64,000 nt of DNA, taken from the NCBI GenBank assembly GCA_044426045.1, contig JAWXUX010000002.1, positions 124,001 to 188,000 on the forward strand. The letters run 5' to 3'. The position numbers and the translations under genes were made by a program. Shown here piece after piece: positions 32,474 to 41,309 of this stretch (within the stretch, counting starts at the first letter, position 1; each line of letters opens with the position of its first letter). The notes beneath the pieces were generated by a model, which worked only from the letters and a program-made list of their open reading frames with translations, was not told the origin of the DNA and made no database searches. The DNA is from JAWXUU01 sp044426045 (GTDB lineage Bacteria > Bacillota > Clostridia > Christensenellales > CAMQZB01).

Positions 32474-33547
32474 TCACATTATTATCATTAATTCTTTTGA
32501 AAGTGGGTTCAAATTGCATGGTTTTCCGTTTTTTATCACGATTGTGTCCTCAATTCGGAGTCCGAATTTGTTTTCGATATAAATTCCCGGCTCGATTGTC
32601 ACCACGTTCCCATCTTGCAAGACCTCGGTTGAGCGCGGATTTAGCGTTGGGGATTCGTGGATTTCCACGCCAACTCCGTGACCTAGTCCGTGGGTGAAAT
32701 ATTTATCAATTCCAAAAGTTTCGAATATTTCAACAGCCTTGTTGTGTATATCCGCTGTTTTCACGCCTGCAACTGCCATTTCAAGACATGCTTCTTGGGC
32801 GAGTTTTACCATGTTGTAGACTTCTTTCATGATTTTTGGAACATTGCCAACCGCAAAGGTTCTTGTTATGTCGGCATTATATCCGTCGATGCACGCTCCG
32901 AAATCGCATGTCACAAAGTCGCCTTCCTCGATTTTTCTGTCACTTGGGGTTGCGTGGGGTTTTGCACCGTTTTCACCGCTTGCGATAATCGTTTCAAAGG
33001 CGAGAGTGTCTGCCCCGTGCAAAAATAATTTATGGTTGAGATTTGCACATAATTCACGTTCGGTTTGCCCACATTTCACTGTTGTTAAAAACTCCAAATA
33101 TGCGAGTGAAGAAACGTTCATGGCATGGGCGATTTTTTCGATTTCTTCGGGGGTTTTCACCGCCCTTATTTCGTGGATTTCGCTTGAAATATTTTCAAAT
33201 TCAAAGTTGCCAATTTCAGATAAGCTAGCTTTGATTTTTTCAAATTCTGCGACGGTGAGTTCTTCTTCAAAGCCGATTTTAAGTGGCGTTTTTGAAGTGA
33301 AAATTTCGCTGTGTTTTGCGAGAACTGCCGTGAGATTTTGCGAGATTTCAAGGGTGAAATCCGTTTTTTCAAAGTGGTCTTTTGCGGATTTTTCATACCT
33401 TGCGTCAGTCATGTATATCTTTGATGTTTTTGTCACCAATAAAAAGCCAAAACTGCTGTGAAATTGCGTGAAATATTTGCGATGATGTTCTTTTGCAAAG
33501 ATATAGACATCGACGTTTTTGAAGCTGAGTTTTTGAATATTTGTCAT
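32474..33547 (-). CDS. pepP: Xaa-Pro peptidase, M24 family
   Basis: A 357-residue metallopeptidase with an N-terminal creatinase-type domain (about 1-125) and a C-terminal pita-bread fold. Metal ligands are the aspartates in CDFGACIDGYNADITRTF, the histidine in THGLGHGVGVEIHE, and glutamates in TIEPGIY and GLRIEDT. It cleaves N-terminal residues before proline. In Firmicutes this gene often precedes efp, as it does here, though a promoter separates the two. The exact specificity (dipeptidase or aminopeptidase) is not clear. GGTGGTG precedes ATG 33547. Confidence 0.9.
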   Translation of the reverse strand: MTNIQKLSFKNVDVYIFAKEHHRKYFTQFHSSFGFLLVTKTSKIYMTDARYEKSAKDHFEKTDFTLEISQNLTAVLAKHSEIFTSKTPLKIGFEEELTVAEFEKIKASLSEIGNFEFENISSEIHEIRAVKTPEEIEKIAHAMNVSSLAYLEFLTTVKCGQTERELCANLNHKLFLHGADTLAFETIIASGENGAKPHATPSDRKIEEGDFVTCDFGACIDGYNADITRTFAVGNVPKIMKEVYNMVKLAQEACLEMAVAGVKTADIHNKAVEIFETFGIDKYFTHGLGHGVGVEIHESPTLNPRSTEVLQDGNVVTIEPGIYIENKFGLRIEDTIVIKNGKPCNLNPLSKELMIIM

Positions 33548-33595
33548 AATTTCACCACCATTTTAAACTTTTAGAAGAGCATTTGAAAGCACCTT

Positions 33596-34438
33596 TTAGA
33601 TTTGGTTATAGATTTCTAGCATAGAAACGGCATCTTTTGTTTGAGTTCCCGCAGATTCGCAGATACAATATGGCGTGAAGCCTTTATCTTTGAGTGCTTT
33701 TGCAAGCGGCGGAAATTCAGGACCATAAACGGCATCTTCAAACGTGAGATGACGAACTTCGCCACCTTTTGAAAATTCAATTTTTGAAAAGTGAATATGG
33801 AAATTTTTTGCTTTTTCACCAAGTGTTTCTGTCATTTCGTCGAGAATTTTTTCAAAATCTTCTTGCGTTTTCAACGAGCCGTGCTCGCGGGCGTTGATGT
33901 GCCCAAAATCGATACAAGGAATGAAGAAATCTGCAATTGTGCAAAGCTCGCAAACTTCTGAAACCGTGCCGATTTGACGGATTTTACCCATAGTTTCAGG
34001 GCAAATTATCATATCGTCATAGCCGTGCTCGATAATGAGCTGTTTCACGATTTCCATTCTTTTTTTCACAAGTTCAAACGCTTCGTCACGCTTCATTTTG
34101 CCTTCTGTTCCTGGGTGGAAAATCACGCGTTTTGCGCCCATTTCACGTGCTTTTGCAAGTGAAGTTAGGATATAGCCATATGATTTTTCCGCCATTTCGT
34201 CGTCGGGATTTGCAAGGTTTATGAAATACGGTGCGTGGATTGTTAGTTCAACGCCCGCAGTTTCAAAGGCATTTTTCATAATTTCCGCTTTCGCACTTGA
34301 AAGTCGAACGCCTTTTCCAAAGGAATATTCAAATATTTTCAATCCTTTTTCTGCTACCCATTGGGCTGCTTGCTCTGTTGCTTTGAATCCACTGTCGTAG
34401 AATTCTTCCGAGTTTCCGCTTGGTCCAAATTTTATCAT
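33596..34438 (-). CDS. nfo: Endonuclease IV-type AP endonuclease
   Basis: A 280-residue TIM-barrel enzyme of base-excision repair. Zinc-site segments are THAPYFINLANPD (about 71), VIFHPG (about 110), ICPETMGK (about 150), DFGHINAR (about 187), HIHFS (about 220) and CESAG (about 265). This matches the Nfo family, although some xylose-isomerase-like barrels of unknown role look similar. AAAGGAG lies in the end of ribF, which overlaps by 4 bp. Confidence 0.85.
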   Translation of the reverse strand: MIKFGPSGNSEEFYDSGFKATEQAAQWVAEKGLKIFEYSFGKGVRLSSAKAEIMKNAFETAGVELTIHAPYFINLANPDDEMAEKSYGYILTSLAKAREMGAKRVIFHPGTEGKMKRDEAFELVKKRMEIVKQLIIEHGYDDMIICPETMGKIRQIGTVSEVCELCTIADFFIPCIDFGHINAREHGSLKTQEDFEKILDEMTETLGEKAKNFHIHFSKIEFSKGGEVRHLTFEDAVYGPEFPPLAKALKDKGFTPYCICESAGTQTKDAVSMLEIYNQI

Positions 34439-35304
34439 TTGATCTCCTTTATATCTTTTTCAAGTTGTTTTTTGAGATTTTCAATCCCGTCAAATTTCAC
34501 AACATCTCGCAAAAATCTTTCAAAAAAGACTGTTATTTGCTTGCCATATAACGGCTTTGAAATGCCAATACAATGGGTTTCAATTTTATATTCTTCTCCG
34601 CCAAAAGTTGGAATTTTGCCAACGTTTATCATTGATTTATAAATTTTGCCGTCAATTTTTGTGTGCCCGATATAAACACCCTCTTTTAAAAGGATTTTTT
34701 CTGTGCTCGGCTTGATATTTGCTGTTGGAAAGCCCAGTTTTGTGCCATTTTGAAAGCCTTTTTCGCAATAGCCCGACACAAAATATTCACTTCCGAGAAG
34801 TTCATTCAGTTTTTCAATTTCGCCTTTTTCAATCAGCATTTTTGCAGTGCTTGCGGATGCTTTGTGGCGCTCGAAATCAACTTTTCCGCAAACTGTGAGT
34901 TTATCCCCAAAGTGATTTTCTAGCGTTTTTGTGTTTCCGCTTGCCATTTTTCCAAATTTATAATCAAAACCGCAAACTATGTTTGAGATTTGGTATTTTT
35001 CTTTTAAAATTGCGATAAAATTATCGCTTGAAATGTCTTTTATTTTGTTAAAATCTGCCACTATCACGTTTTTTATGCCTAGGCTTTTGAAAATTTCCAA
35101 TCGTTCGCTGAATGTATAAACCATCCCCGCGATTTTAGAATTTATAGAAATTTCGCCTTCGAAAGTGAACACTGAAAGCTCACCATCAAGGGTTTTTGCT
35201 ATACCAAAAATCTCGCGGTGTCCCACATGGACGCTGTCGAAATTTCCAAGGCAAAGGCAGATTTCATTTTCAATTTTTTCGCCAAATTTATATATTTTCA
35301 TCAT
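34435..35304 (-). CDS. ribF: Bifunctional riboflavin kinase / FAD synthetase
   Basis: A 289-residue protein making FMN and FAD. The N-terminal adenylyltransferase has CLGNFDSVHVGHREIF (about 17-32) and GFDYKFGKMASGN (about 113). The C-terminal flavokinase has GFPTANIKP (about 189) and EGVYIGHTKIDG. It starts with two ATGs; I kept the first, 17 bp inside truB. The truB-ribF pairing is standard in Firmicutes. Confidence 0.93.
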   Translation of the reverse strand: MMKIYKFGEKIENEICLCLGNFDSVHVGHREIFGIAKTLDGELSVFTFEGEISINSKIAGMVYTFSERLEIFKSLGIKNVIVADFNKIKDISSDNFIAILKEKYQISNIVCGFDYKFGKMASGNTKTLENHFGDKLTVCGKVDFERHKASASTAKMLIEKGEIEKLNELLGSEYFVSGYCEKGFQNGTKLGFPTANIKPSTEKILLKEGVYIGHTKIDGKIYKSMINVGKIPTFGGEEYKIETHCIGISKPLYGKQITVFFERFLRDVVKFDGIENLKKQLEKDIKEIK

Positions 35305-36154
35305 GCCCCGTTTCCCTTTTTATCCAAAGATAGAGTTTTTGAACACTGCTTTCACTTGAAAGAAGTCCTTTGAATTCGTCGGTATAGATAGTGTGAAGTC
35401 CGTCTTCGATTTCTTGATACAAGTGCAGACCATTTATCATTTTTTTATATTCTTCGTTTGTTATTTGCACGCTAGGCAAAAATTTCAGTGTTTCGCCCGC
35501 TTCCATCATAAGATTTTTATCACGTTCGAGCTCGTCAAAAGTTACTGCGTTTTCAATGGAAAAATTGCCACTTGAAAGGCGAATTAGCCCCGCCATATAG
35601 CCATAAACACCCATTTCATACGCCATGTCGCGAACGATTGAGCGGACGTAGGTGCCAGATGAAACTTGCATATCAACGGTGAAAACGCCGTTGTTTTCTT
35701 CGATGACTTCGATGTTATAAACCTCGATTTCCACAGGTTTGAGTGTCACGCTGTCGCCACCGCGGGCGATAGAATATGCCCTTCTGCCATCAACTAGTTT
35801 AGCTGAATATTGCGGTGGAATTTGCGATATTTTACCGACAAATTTCGACGCTGCTTCTTTCACTTCGGAAAGCGAAACCACCCTTTTTGAGCGGTTCAGA
35901 ATTTCGCCATAGCTATCGAGGGTGTCTGTTTCCATATCGAATTTGAAAAATGCACGATACTTTTTTTGTTTTGTTAAAAACACATCGAAAAGTTTTGTGC
36001 ATCTGCCAACGGCGATTGGAAGAACGCCTGAAGCGAGGGGGTCAAGGGTGCCAAGGTGACCTATTTTTTTTGTGCCAAGAACGCCACGCATTCTTGCAAC
36101 GGCATCTGATGATGTCATGCCCGTTGGTTTTAAAAGATTTATTATTCCGTCCAT
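35288..36154 (-). CDS. truB: tRNA pseudouridine-55 synthase
   Basis: A 288-residue enzyme that makes pseudouridine 55 in the T-loop of tRNAs. It opens with GIINLLKPTGMTSSDAV. The catalytic aspartate is D38 in GHLGTLDPLASGVLP, and SGTYVRSIVRDMAYEMG follows near 165. AAGGGT precedes ATG 36154. It is set off from nrnA by 203 bp holding a long inverted-repeat element. Confidence 0.95.
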   Translation of the reverse strand: MDGIINLLKPTGMTSSDAVARMRGVLGTKKIGHLGTLDPLASGVLPIAVGRCTKLFDVFLTKQKKYRAFFKFDMETDTLDSYGEILNRSKRVVSLSEVKEAASKFVGKISQIPPQYSAKLVDGRRAYSIARGGDSVTLKPVEIEVYNIEVIEENNGVFTVDMQVSSGTYVRSIVRDMAYEMGVYGYMAGLIRLSSGNFSIENAVTFDELERDKNLMMEAGETLKFLPSVQITNEEYKKMINGLHLYQEIEDGLHTIYTDEFKGLLSSESSVQKLYLWIKRETGHDENI

Positions 36155-36184
36155 ACTACCCTTTTTTGCTTTTACAATATTCTA

Positions 36185-36344
36185 GGTCACTTCTAAAAAG
36201 TCTTAACTCAAATCTTAATTCCCAAAAAAGGCTTGATTTTTCACAAAATTTCTAGAAAAACGTCCAGTTTTACGTCGAAATTCTGCAAAAAATACGCACT
36301 TTTTTTGAAATCAATCTTTGGTCAATACTTTTTAGAAGTGCCCT
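36185..36344. repeat. Long-hairpin (MITE-like) inverted-repeat element between nrnA and truB
   Basis: The outer arms are AGGTCACTTCTAAAAAGT (36185-36201, numbering from AGG) and its complement at 36327-36344, with one mismatch. Inside them a second, imperfect arm pair (CAAATCTTAATTCC against GAAATCAATCTTTG) and an inner AATTTC/GAAATT pair continue the symmetry, so nearly the whole 160 bp folds into one long hairpin. It carries no reading frame. It is unrelated in sequence to the heptamer-arm elements. It could be a miniature transposon remnant or a processing signal within the operon. Confidence 0.6.
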
Positions 36345-36357
36345 TTAGGAGTGCCCT

Positions 36358-37311
36358 TTATATATAAAGTGATGCTCGGTACAAAACTTTATCCATGATA
36401 TCTTCTATGCTTCCTTGCATGCTTAGCCCCGCCGCTTGCGTGTGACCACCGCCACCATAAAAACTTGCGATTTCCGCTGCGCTGATGCCAAGGATCGAAC
36501 GGATTGAAATTTTGTATCTGTTTTTTGCAACTTGCAAGAAGTTGATTGCAATTTTTACGCCTGAAATGCTCATCGAATGGTCAATCAGACCTTCGTTTGA
36601 GTTGGAATCAAGACCGTATTTTTCAAGCATTTCTGCTTTTATCACAAGCGTTGCAATTTGACCGTCGTTGTGAAGCTTGATTTTTGAGAACGCTTCGCCA
36701 AGAAACAATAATTTTTCGTGCGATTGTTGCTTGAAAATTGCTTTTGTGATAAGGTGGGGATTTGCACCAAGTTCAGCGAGGTGTCCCGCCATTTTGAGCA
36801 CGCTTGCTGTTGTGTTTGAATGTCCAAATCCGCCGGTATCTGTCATTGTGCCAGCATATAGAAGTTCCGCCATTTCTTTTGTGATTTCGATGTTGTTTTG
36901 CACAAACATTTCATACATCACAACGCAATTTGCGGCAGCTTCGGCATAGATATAGTTTTCGTCGCTATAATTTTCGCTTGTGCCGTGGTGATCGATTGTG
37001 ATTGTGTGAGCGCCTTTCAATATGATTGGAAGTGTCCCAACCCTTTTGATGTCGCCACAGTCGCAAAAAACTATCAAATCATAGTTGTTTTTTGGCTTAT
37101 CTGTCACCTTTTCAACGCCCGAAAGACAAAAATATTTTTCCGGCATTGGCATATCACAAAGAACGTCCGCTTCAACGCCAAAGTTGTTTTTCAGTGCGTG
37201 GTAAAGCGCAAGTCCGCTTCCGATTGTGTCACCATCAGGGCGAGTGTGAAGCAAGATTGCAATGTTTTTGTAGCCTTTGAATATGTTAAAATTTATTTCA
37301 ATTTTCCTCAT
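36358..37311 (-). CDS. nrnA: DHH-family nanoRNase / pAp phosphatase
   Basis: A 317-residue DHH/DHHA1 phosphoesterase. Motifs are HTRPDGDTIGSGLAL (about 22), VFCDCGD (about 85), TIDHHGTSENY (about 103), GTMTDTGGFGHSNT (about 154) and the C-terminal GGGGHTQAAGLS. It degrades very short RNAs and the sulfate-assimilation by-product pAp. It overlaps rbfA by 14 bp; the rbfA-nrnA-truB-ribF order is usual in Firmicutes. Confidence 0.92.
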   Translation of the reverse strand: MRKIEINFNIFKGYKNIAILLHTRPDGDTIGSGLALYHALKNNFGVEADVLCDMPMPEKYFCLSGVEKVTDKPKNNYDLIVFCDCGDIKRVGTLPIILKGAHTITIDHHGTSENYSDENYIYAEAAANCVVMYEMFVQNNIEITKEMAELLYAGTMTDTGGFGHSNTTASVLKMAGHLAELGANPHLITKAIFKQQSHEKLLFLGEAFSKIKLHNDGQIATLVIKAEMLEKYGLDSNSNEGLIDHSMSISGVKIAINFLQVAKNRYKISIRSILGISAAEIASFYGGGGHTQAAGLSMQGSIEDIMDKVLYRASLYI

Positions 37312-37675
37312 TTTCTTCTTCCCCCGCTGGGCTTATTTCAAGTGTTGACAATATTTTGCTGATTTTTGCAGAATATTCAGTTGATTGATCCATAACTATT
37401 GTTAGCGACGGAACTGTTCTCACTTTCATTTGATGGGCAAGGCACGTTCTCAAAAATCCGCGAGAACGAACGATTGCATCGAATGTTTTTTGCTTTTTAT
37501 CTGGGTCAAGCGAAAAAATGCTGACTACCACTTTTGCGTATTTCAAATCTTGCGTTACTTCAACTGAAAGTACGCTCGTCATTTCTGTGTTTTCTGGGTC
37601 TTTGATGTCCCTTATTGATTGCGAAAGAATTTTTGAAATTTCTGCTGCCAAAACGGCTTTTCTATCTTTTGCCAT
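37298..37675 (-). CDS. rbfA: Ribosome-binding factor A
   Basis: A 125-residue KH-like protein that matures the 5' end of 16S rRNA in the cold. Conserved stretches are SVLSVEVTQDLKYAKVVVSIF and VRTVPSLTIVMDQSTEY. The tail is acidic (GEEENEEN). AAGGAG lies seven bases before ATG 37675. Confidence 0.93.
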   Translation of the reverse strand: MAKDRKAVLAAEISKILSQSIRDIKDPENTEMTSVLSVEVTQDLKYAKVVVSIFSLDPDKKQKTFDAIVRSRGFLRTCLAHQMKVRTVPSLTIVMDQSTEYSAKISKILSTLEISPAGEEENEEN

Positions 37676-37686
37676 AATTCTCCTTA

Positions 37687-37714
37687 TATAAAGACAGCCG
37701 AAAGCAATTTTGCC
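37687..37714 (-). terminator. Hairpin between infB and rbfA
   Basis: CAGCCGAA pairs with TTCGGCTG, continuing after a one-base mismatch into GCAA/TTGC. The run after it on the minus strand is only TCTTTATATA, so it is a weak terminator at best; it may set relative expression or block RNA decay. Confidence 0.5.
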
Positions 37715-37772
37715 TTCGGCTGACTGCCTTTAGGACGCCTTTTTCAGGCTCCCTTTTATTTTATTTGATTGC

Positions 37773-37817
37773 TCTTTATTAGATTTATCTTTATTAGATT
37801 TATCTTTATTAAATCGA
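37773..37817. repeat. 15-bp tandem repeat at the infB 3' end
   Basis: TCTTTATTAGATTTA occurs twice exactly and a third time with changes that form the last infB codons and stop. Confidence 0.8.
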
Positions 37818-40703
37818 TCTTTTGATTTCTTCAACAACAAATGCTTCGATTGTGTCGCCTTCTTTGATATCGTGATAATCTTTAAGAGAAATACCACATT
37901 CATAGCCGTGATTAACTTCTTTCACGTCGTCTTTCATACGTTTTAGAGAGTCGATTTCACCTTCATGAATAACAATGCCTTCGCGAAGAAGTCTGACTTT
38001 TGCATTTCTTTGGATTTTACCATCGATAACATAACCGCCGGCAACCGTGCCAACACCTGTGATTTTGAAGATGTTTCTGACTTCGATTGTACCGATTGCT
38101 GTTTCCTTGAATTCAGGAGCAAGCATACCAGACATTGAAAGTTTGATTTCTTCAATCGCGTCATAGATGATACGATATGTTCTGATTTCAATTCCGTCAC
38201 GTTCTGCTGATTGTTTTGTTTTTGTGTCTGGACGAACGTTGAAGCCGATGATGATACCGCCTGATGTTGATGCGAGCATAACGTCAGATTCGTTGATTGC
38301 ACCTGCTGCACTGTGGAGAACTCTCACGCGGACTTCATCAGTTGAAAGTTTTTCAAGTGCTTGTTTAACCGCTTCTGCTGAGCCTTGAACGTCTGCTTTG
38401 ATGATAAGGTTCAATGTTTGAACTTCGCCATCTGTAACGTTTTTGAATGCATCTTCAAGAGTGACTTTTTGGTCAATTTTGATCATTGATGCTTTGTATT
38501 GAGCAATTCTTTCGTTGATAACTTGTTTTGAAAGTTTGCCTTCTGGAACTGCCATGATTGTGTCGCCCGCTTCTGGAACTTCCTTGAAGCCTAGCACGCT
38601 GACAGCCATTGATGGACCTGCAGTTTTGAGTTGTTTGCCTTTTTCGTCAAGCATTGCACGAATTCTGCCCGTTGCGAAACCAGAAATAACAGTGTCGCCA
38701 ACGTTGAGCGTTCCGCTTTTAACAAGGATTGTGGCAACTGGGCCTTTACCTTTGTCAAGTTTTGCTTCGATAATAGAACCGCTTGCAGCTTTATTTGGAT
38801 TTGCTTTGAGTTCGAGAACTTCTGCTTGAACCAAGATTGTTTCAAGAAGTTCGTCGATACCTTCACCAGTTTTTGCTGAAACTGGAACTGCAGCAACGTC
38901 GCCACCCCATGATTCAACCAAGATGTTGTGTTCTGTGAGTTGTTGCATGATTCTGTTTGTATCTGCACCTGGACGGTCGATTTTGTTCATTGCAACAATC
39001 ATTGTTACGCCCGCTGCTTTGATGTGGTTGATTGCTTCGATTGTTTGTGGCATCAAGCCATCATCTGCGGCAACAACCAAGATTGCGATATCAGTGATAT
39101 CCGCACCACGTTTTCTCATTGCTGTGAACGCTTCGTGCCCTGGTGTGTCGACAAATGTGATTTTTCCGCTTGGAAGGTCAACTGAATATGCACCGATGTG
39201 TTGAGTGATACCACCCGCTTCGCCAAGTGTTACTTTTGCATCGCGGATATAGTCAAGAAGTGATGTTTTACCGTGGTCAACGTGACCCATGATTGTTACA
39301 ACCGGTGGTCTTGGTGCCATATCTTCTGCTCTATCTTCCGTTTCTTCGAATGATTGAGTCAACATTTCTTCCGCTGTCACTTCTGGTTTATATTCTAGCG
39401 TTACGCCATAGTCGATTGCGATGAATTCTGCTGTGTCAAAGTCGATTGATTCGTTAACGGTTTTCATGATGCCATCAGCGAACAATTTTTTAGTGATTTG
39501 AACGGCTGGAATACCGATTTTTTCTGACAAAACTTTGATTTGGATTGTGTCGGTTGTCACGATTGCGTGTTCAATTTTGATGAATTGATCACGTGCTTGA
39601 TTTCCGCCTTTTTTCTTTGTTTTAACCTTTTTGCTACCCATTCTTTCGTCTGAGCCAATTCCGTCTTCAACAATGAAGCCTTTTCTGATAAGCGTACGTT
39701 TTGTCATTGCTTTCTTTTCGGCTTGGTTTGAATCTTTTTTCTTTGCAAAGTTCTTGCTTGTGTCTTGTTTTGCGAAAATTGCAGGAGCAGCTGGTTTCTT
39801 TTCTACTTTTTTAGCAAATACTTTTTTATCATCGTCGTCTTTGCCACCGAAACCGCCTTGCGCGCCTTGTGGTCTGCGGTTGTTGTTATAGCCACCGCCA
39901 CCGTTGTTGTTATATCCGCCTTGTGGTCTGCCACCGCCGTTGTTATTATTGCGATTGAAACCACCACCGTTATTATTGTTATTGTTATTGTAGCCACCTT
40001 GACGGTTGTTGTTATAGCCACCGCCACCGTTTCTGTTTCCGCCTTGACCTGAGCCCGCTTCAAACCTTCTTGGTTTTTGTGGGTTGTTTGCAGCATTTTC
40101 TGCCATTCTTTGACGAATTCTTTCTTGAATTTCTAGTGCTCTTTTCGCAGCAGCTTCTTCAGATGTACTTTGGAACAAAACTGGCGCAGCTTTTGGTGCT
40201 GGTGCTGGTGCTGGAGCTGGTTTTTCAGCTTTTGGAGCAGGAGCTTTTTCAGTTTTAGCTTCTGGCTTAACTTCTTGTTTAACTTCCGCTTTAGCTTCAG
40301 GCTTAACCTCTTGTTTAACTTCAGCTTTAGCTTCCGCTTTCACTTCAGCTTTTGGAGCTGGAGCTGGGGCTGGTTTTTCAATTTTAACTTCAACTTTTGG
40401 TTCTGGTTTATCTTCCACCACAACTTCAACTTTTGGAGCCTGAGTTTTTGGCGCTTCAGCTGTCACGGCTTCAACTTTTGGAGTTTCGATTGATTTTTCA
40501 ACAGCCACTTTTGGCGCTTCAATAATTTCTTCCTTGTGGAAAGTTTTTTGAACGTTTTTCACGTTTTGAAGAACACCGTCAACGCTTTTTTTGAGCTCGG
40601 ATACACTTTTAGAAAGATTTTTCACCTTTCCAGATGACACAAGTTCATTTATCGCCTTTAGATTTTCTATTGATGATTTTTTGTTGTTTTGATTCTCTGC
40701 CAT
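37809..40703 (-). CDS. infB: Translation initiation factor IF-2
   Basis: A 964-residue initiation GTPase. The C-terminal two thirds are canonical: GHVDHGKTSLLDYIRDA (G1), GGITQHIGAYSV (G2), DTPGHEAF (G3), AMNKIDRPGA (G4), then the beta-barrel and C1/C2 domains that hold fMet-tRNA. The N-terminal third is unusual: a Lys/Pro/Ala/Glu repeat tract at about 65-175 (EVKQEVKPEAKAEVK) is followed by a glycine/asparagine/arginine-rich tract at about 215-290 with runs such as GGYNNN and NNNNNNN. GAGGAG precedes the ATG, directly after ylxQ. Confidence 0.96.
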   Translation of the reverse strand: MAENQNNKKSSIENLKAINELVSSGKVKNLSKSVSELKKSVDGVLQNVKNVQKTFHKEEIIEAPKVAVEKSIETPKVEAVTAEAPKTQAPKVEVVVEDKPEPKVEVKIEKPAPAPAPKAEVKAEAKAEVKQEVKPEAKAEVKQEVKPEAKTEKAPAPKAEKPAPAPAPAPKAAPVLFQSTSEEAAAKRALEIQERIRQRMAENAANNPQKPRRFEAGSGQGGNRNGGGGYNNNRQGGYNNNNNNNGGGFNRNNNNGGGRPQGGYNNNGGGGYNNNRRPQGAQGGFGGKDDDDKKVFAKKVEKKPAAPAIFAKQDTSKNFAKKKDSNQAEKKAMTKRTLIRKGFIVEDGIGSDERMGSKKVKTKKKGGNQARDQFIKIEHAIVTTDTIQIKVLSEKIGIPAVQITKKLFADGIMKTVNESIDFDTAEFIAIDYGVTLEYKPEVTAEEMLTQSFEETEDRAEDMAPRPPVVTIMGHVDHGKTSLLDYIRDAKVTLGEAGGITQHIGAYSVDLPSGKITFVDTPGHEAFTAMRKRGADITDIAILVVAADDGLMPQTIEAINHIKAAGVTMIVAMNKIDRPGADTNRIMQQLTEHNILVESWGGDVAAVPVSAKTGEGIDELLETILVQAEVLELKANPNKAASGSIIEAKLDKGKGPVATILVKSGTLNVGDTVISGFATGRIRAMLDEKGKQLKTAGPSMAVSVLGFKEVPEAGDTIMAVPEGKLSKQVINERIAQYKASMIKIDQKVTLEDAFKNVTDGEVQTLNLIIKADVQGSAEAVKQALEKLSTDEVRVRVLHSAAGAINESDVMLASTSGGIIIGFNVRPDTKTKQSAERDGIEIRTYRIIYDAIEEIKLSMSGMLAPEFKETAIGTIEVRNIFKITGVGTVAGGYVIDGKIQRNAKVRLLREGIVIHEGEIDSLKRMKDDVKEVNHGYECGISLKDYHDIKEGDTIEAFVVEEIKRSI

Positions 40704-41027
40704 TTATTTCTCCTCGCCTGTGTTAATTATTTCGTATTTGTCTTTATCAATTCCCGCCATGATTCCCTTCACCATTTGTTTATCTGTGAGTCCGCAGATT
40801 TTGCAACCTGTTTTGTTCACCAAATGTTCAAGCGGTTCGCCCTTTGTTATTATCAATGGGCAAGCGTGTTTTCTCGCGTAGTTTTCCGCGTCCTTTCTTG
40901 CGTTTTTGCCACCCGTTTCACAAAGGATAACAAGTGCAATATTTCTCGCTTTTGAAAGGAGCGTGGTTCCGTATATAATCTTCTTTGCCCGTGTGGCAAA
41001 GCCTACGTATGATTCGATTTTACCCAA
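40704..41027 (-). CDS. L7Ae-family RNA-binding protein YlxQ
   Basis: A 107-residue protein with the L7Ae/L30e pattern (GFATRAKKIIYGTTLLSKA, then VILCETGGKNARKDAENYA). The family binds kink-turn RNAs; the role of YlxQ is not settled. The usual L7Ae-like place between ylxR and infB supports the call. It overlaps ylxR by 8 bp. The middle has CKICG, which is not typical. Confidence 0.85.
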   Translation of the reverse strand: MGKIESYVGFATRAKKIIYGTTLLSKARNIALVILCETGGKNARKDAENYARKHACPLIITKGEPLEHLVNKTGCKICGLTDKQMVKGIMAGIDKDKYEIINTGEEK

Positions 41028-41283
41028 GGAATTCCTCCTCTAGCGTGTTATATATTTCAATAGGCACTGGGCATTGATACGCTTTTGCAAGTGCATTTTT
41101 CTTTTTTGCTTTCAAAAAACATTCGTGATTGTCGCAAATATATGCGCCCCTGCCATTTTTCTTTGACGTTCTGTCCAAAAAAATCTCCCCTTCTTTGTTT
41201 TTCACAATGCGAACAAGGTCATTTTTGTTTTTTTCTTCCCTGCACCCAATGCATGTTCTTTGAGGTATTTTCTTTTCTGCCAT
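41020..41283 (-). CDS. YlxR-family RNA-binding protein (DUF448)
   Basis: An 87-residue basic protein with the family motifs RTCIGCREEKNKNDLVRIV and DRTSKKNGRGAYICDNHECF. Members have been linked to RNase P regulation and to RNA binding. It sits between nusA and ylxQ as in most Firmicutes. Confidence 0.9.
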   Translation of the reverse strand: MAEKKIPQRTCIGCREEKNKNDLVRIVKNKEGEIFLDRTSKKNGRGAYICDNHECFLKAKKKNALAKAYQCPVPIEIYNTLEEEFLG

Positions 41284-41309
41284 TTAGTGTCCTCGTTTTT
41301 TACTTTTTA

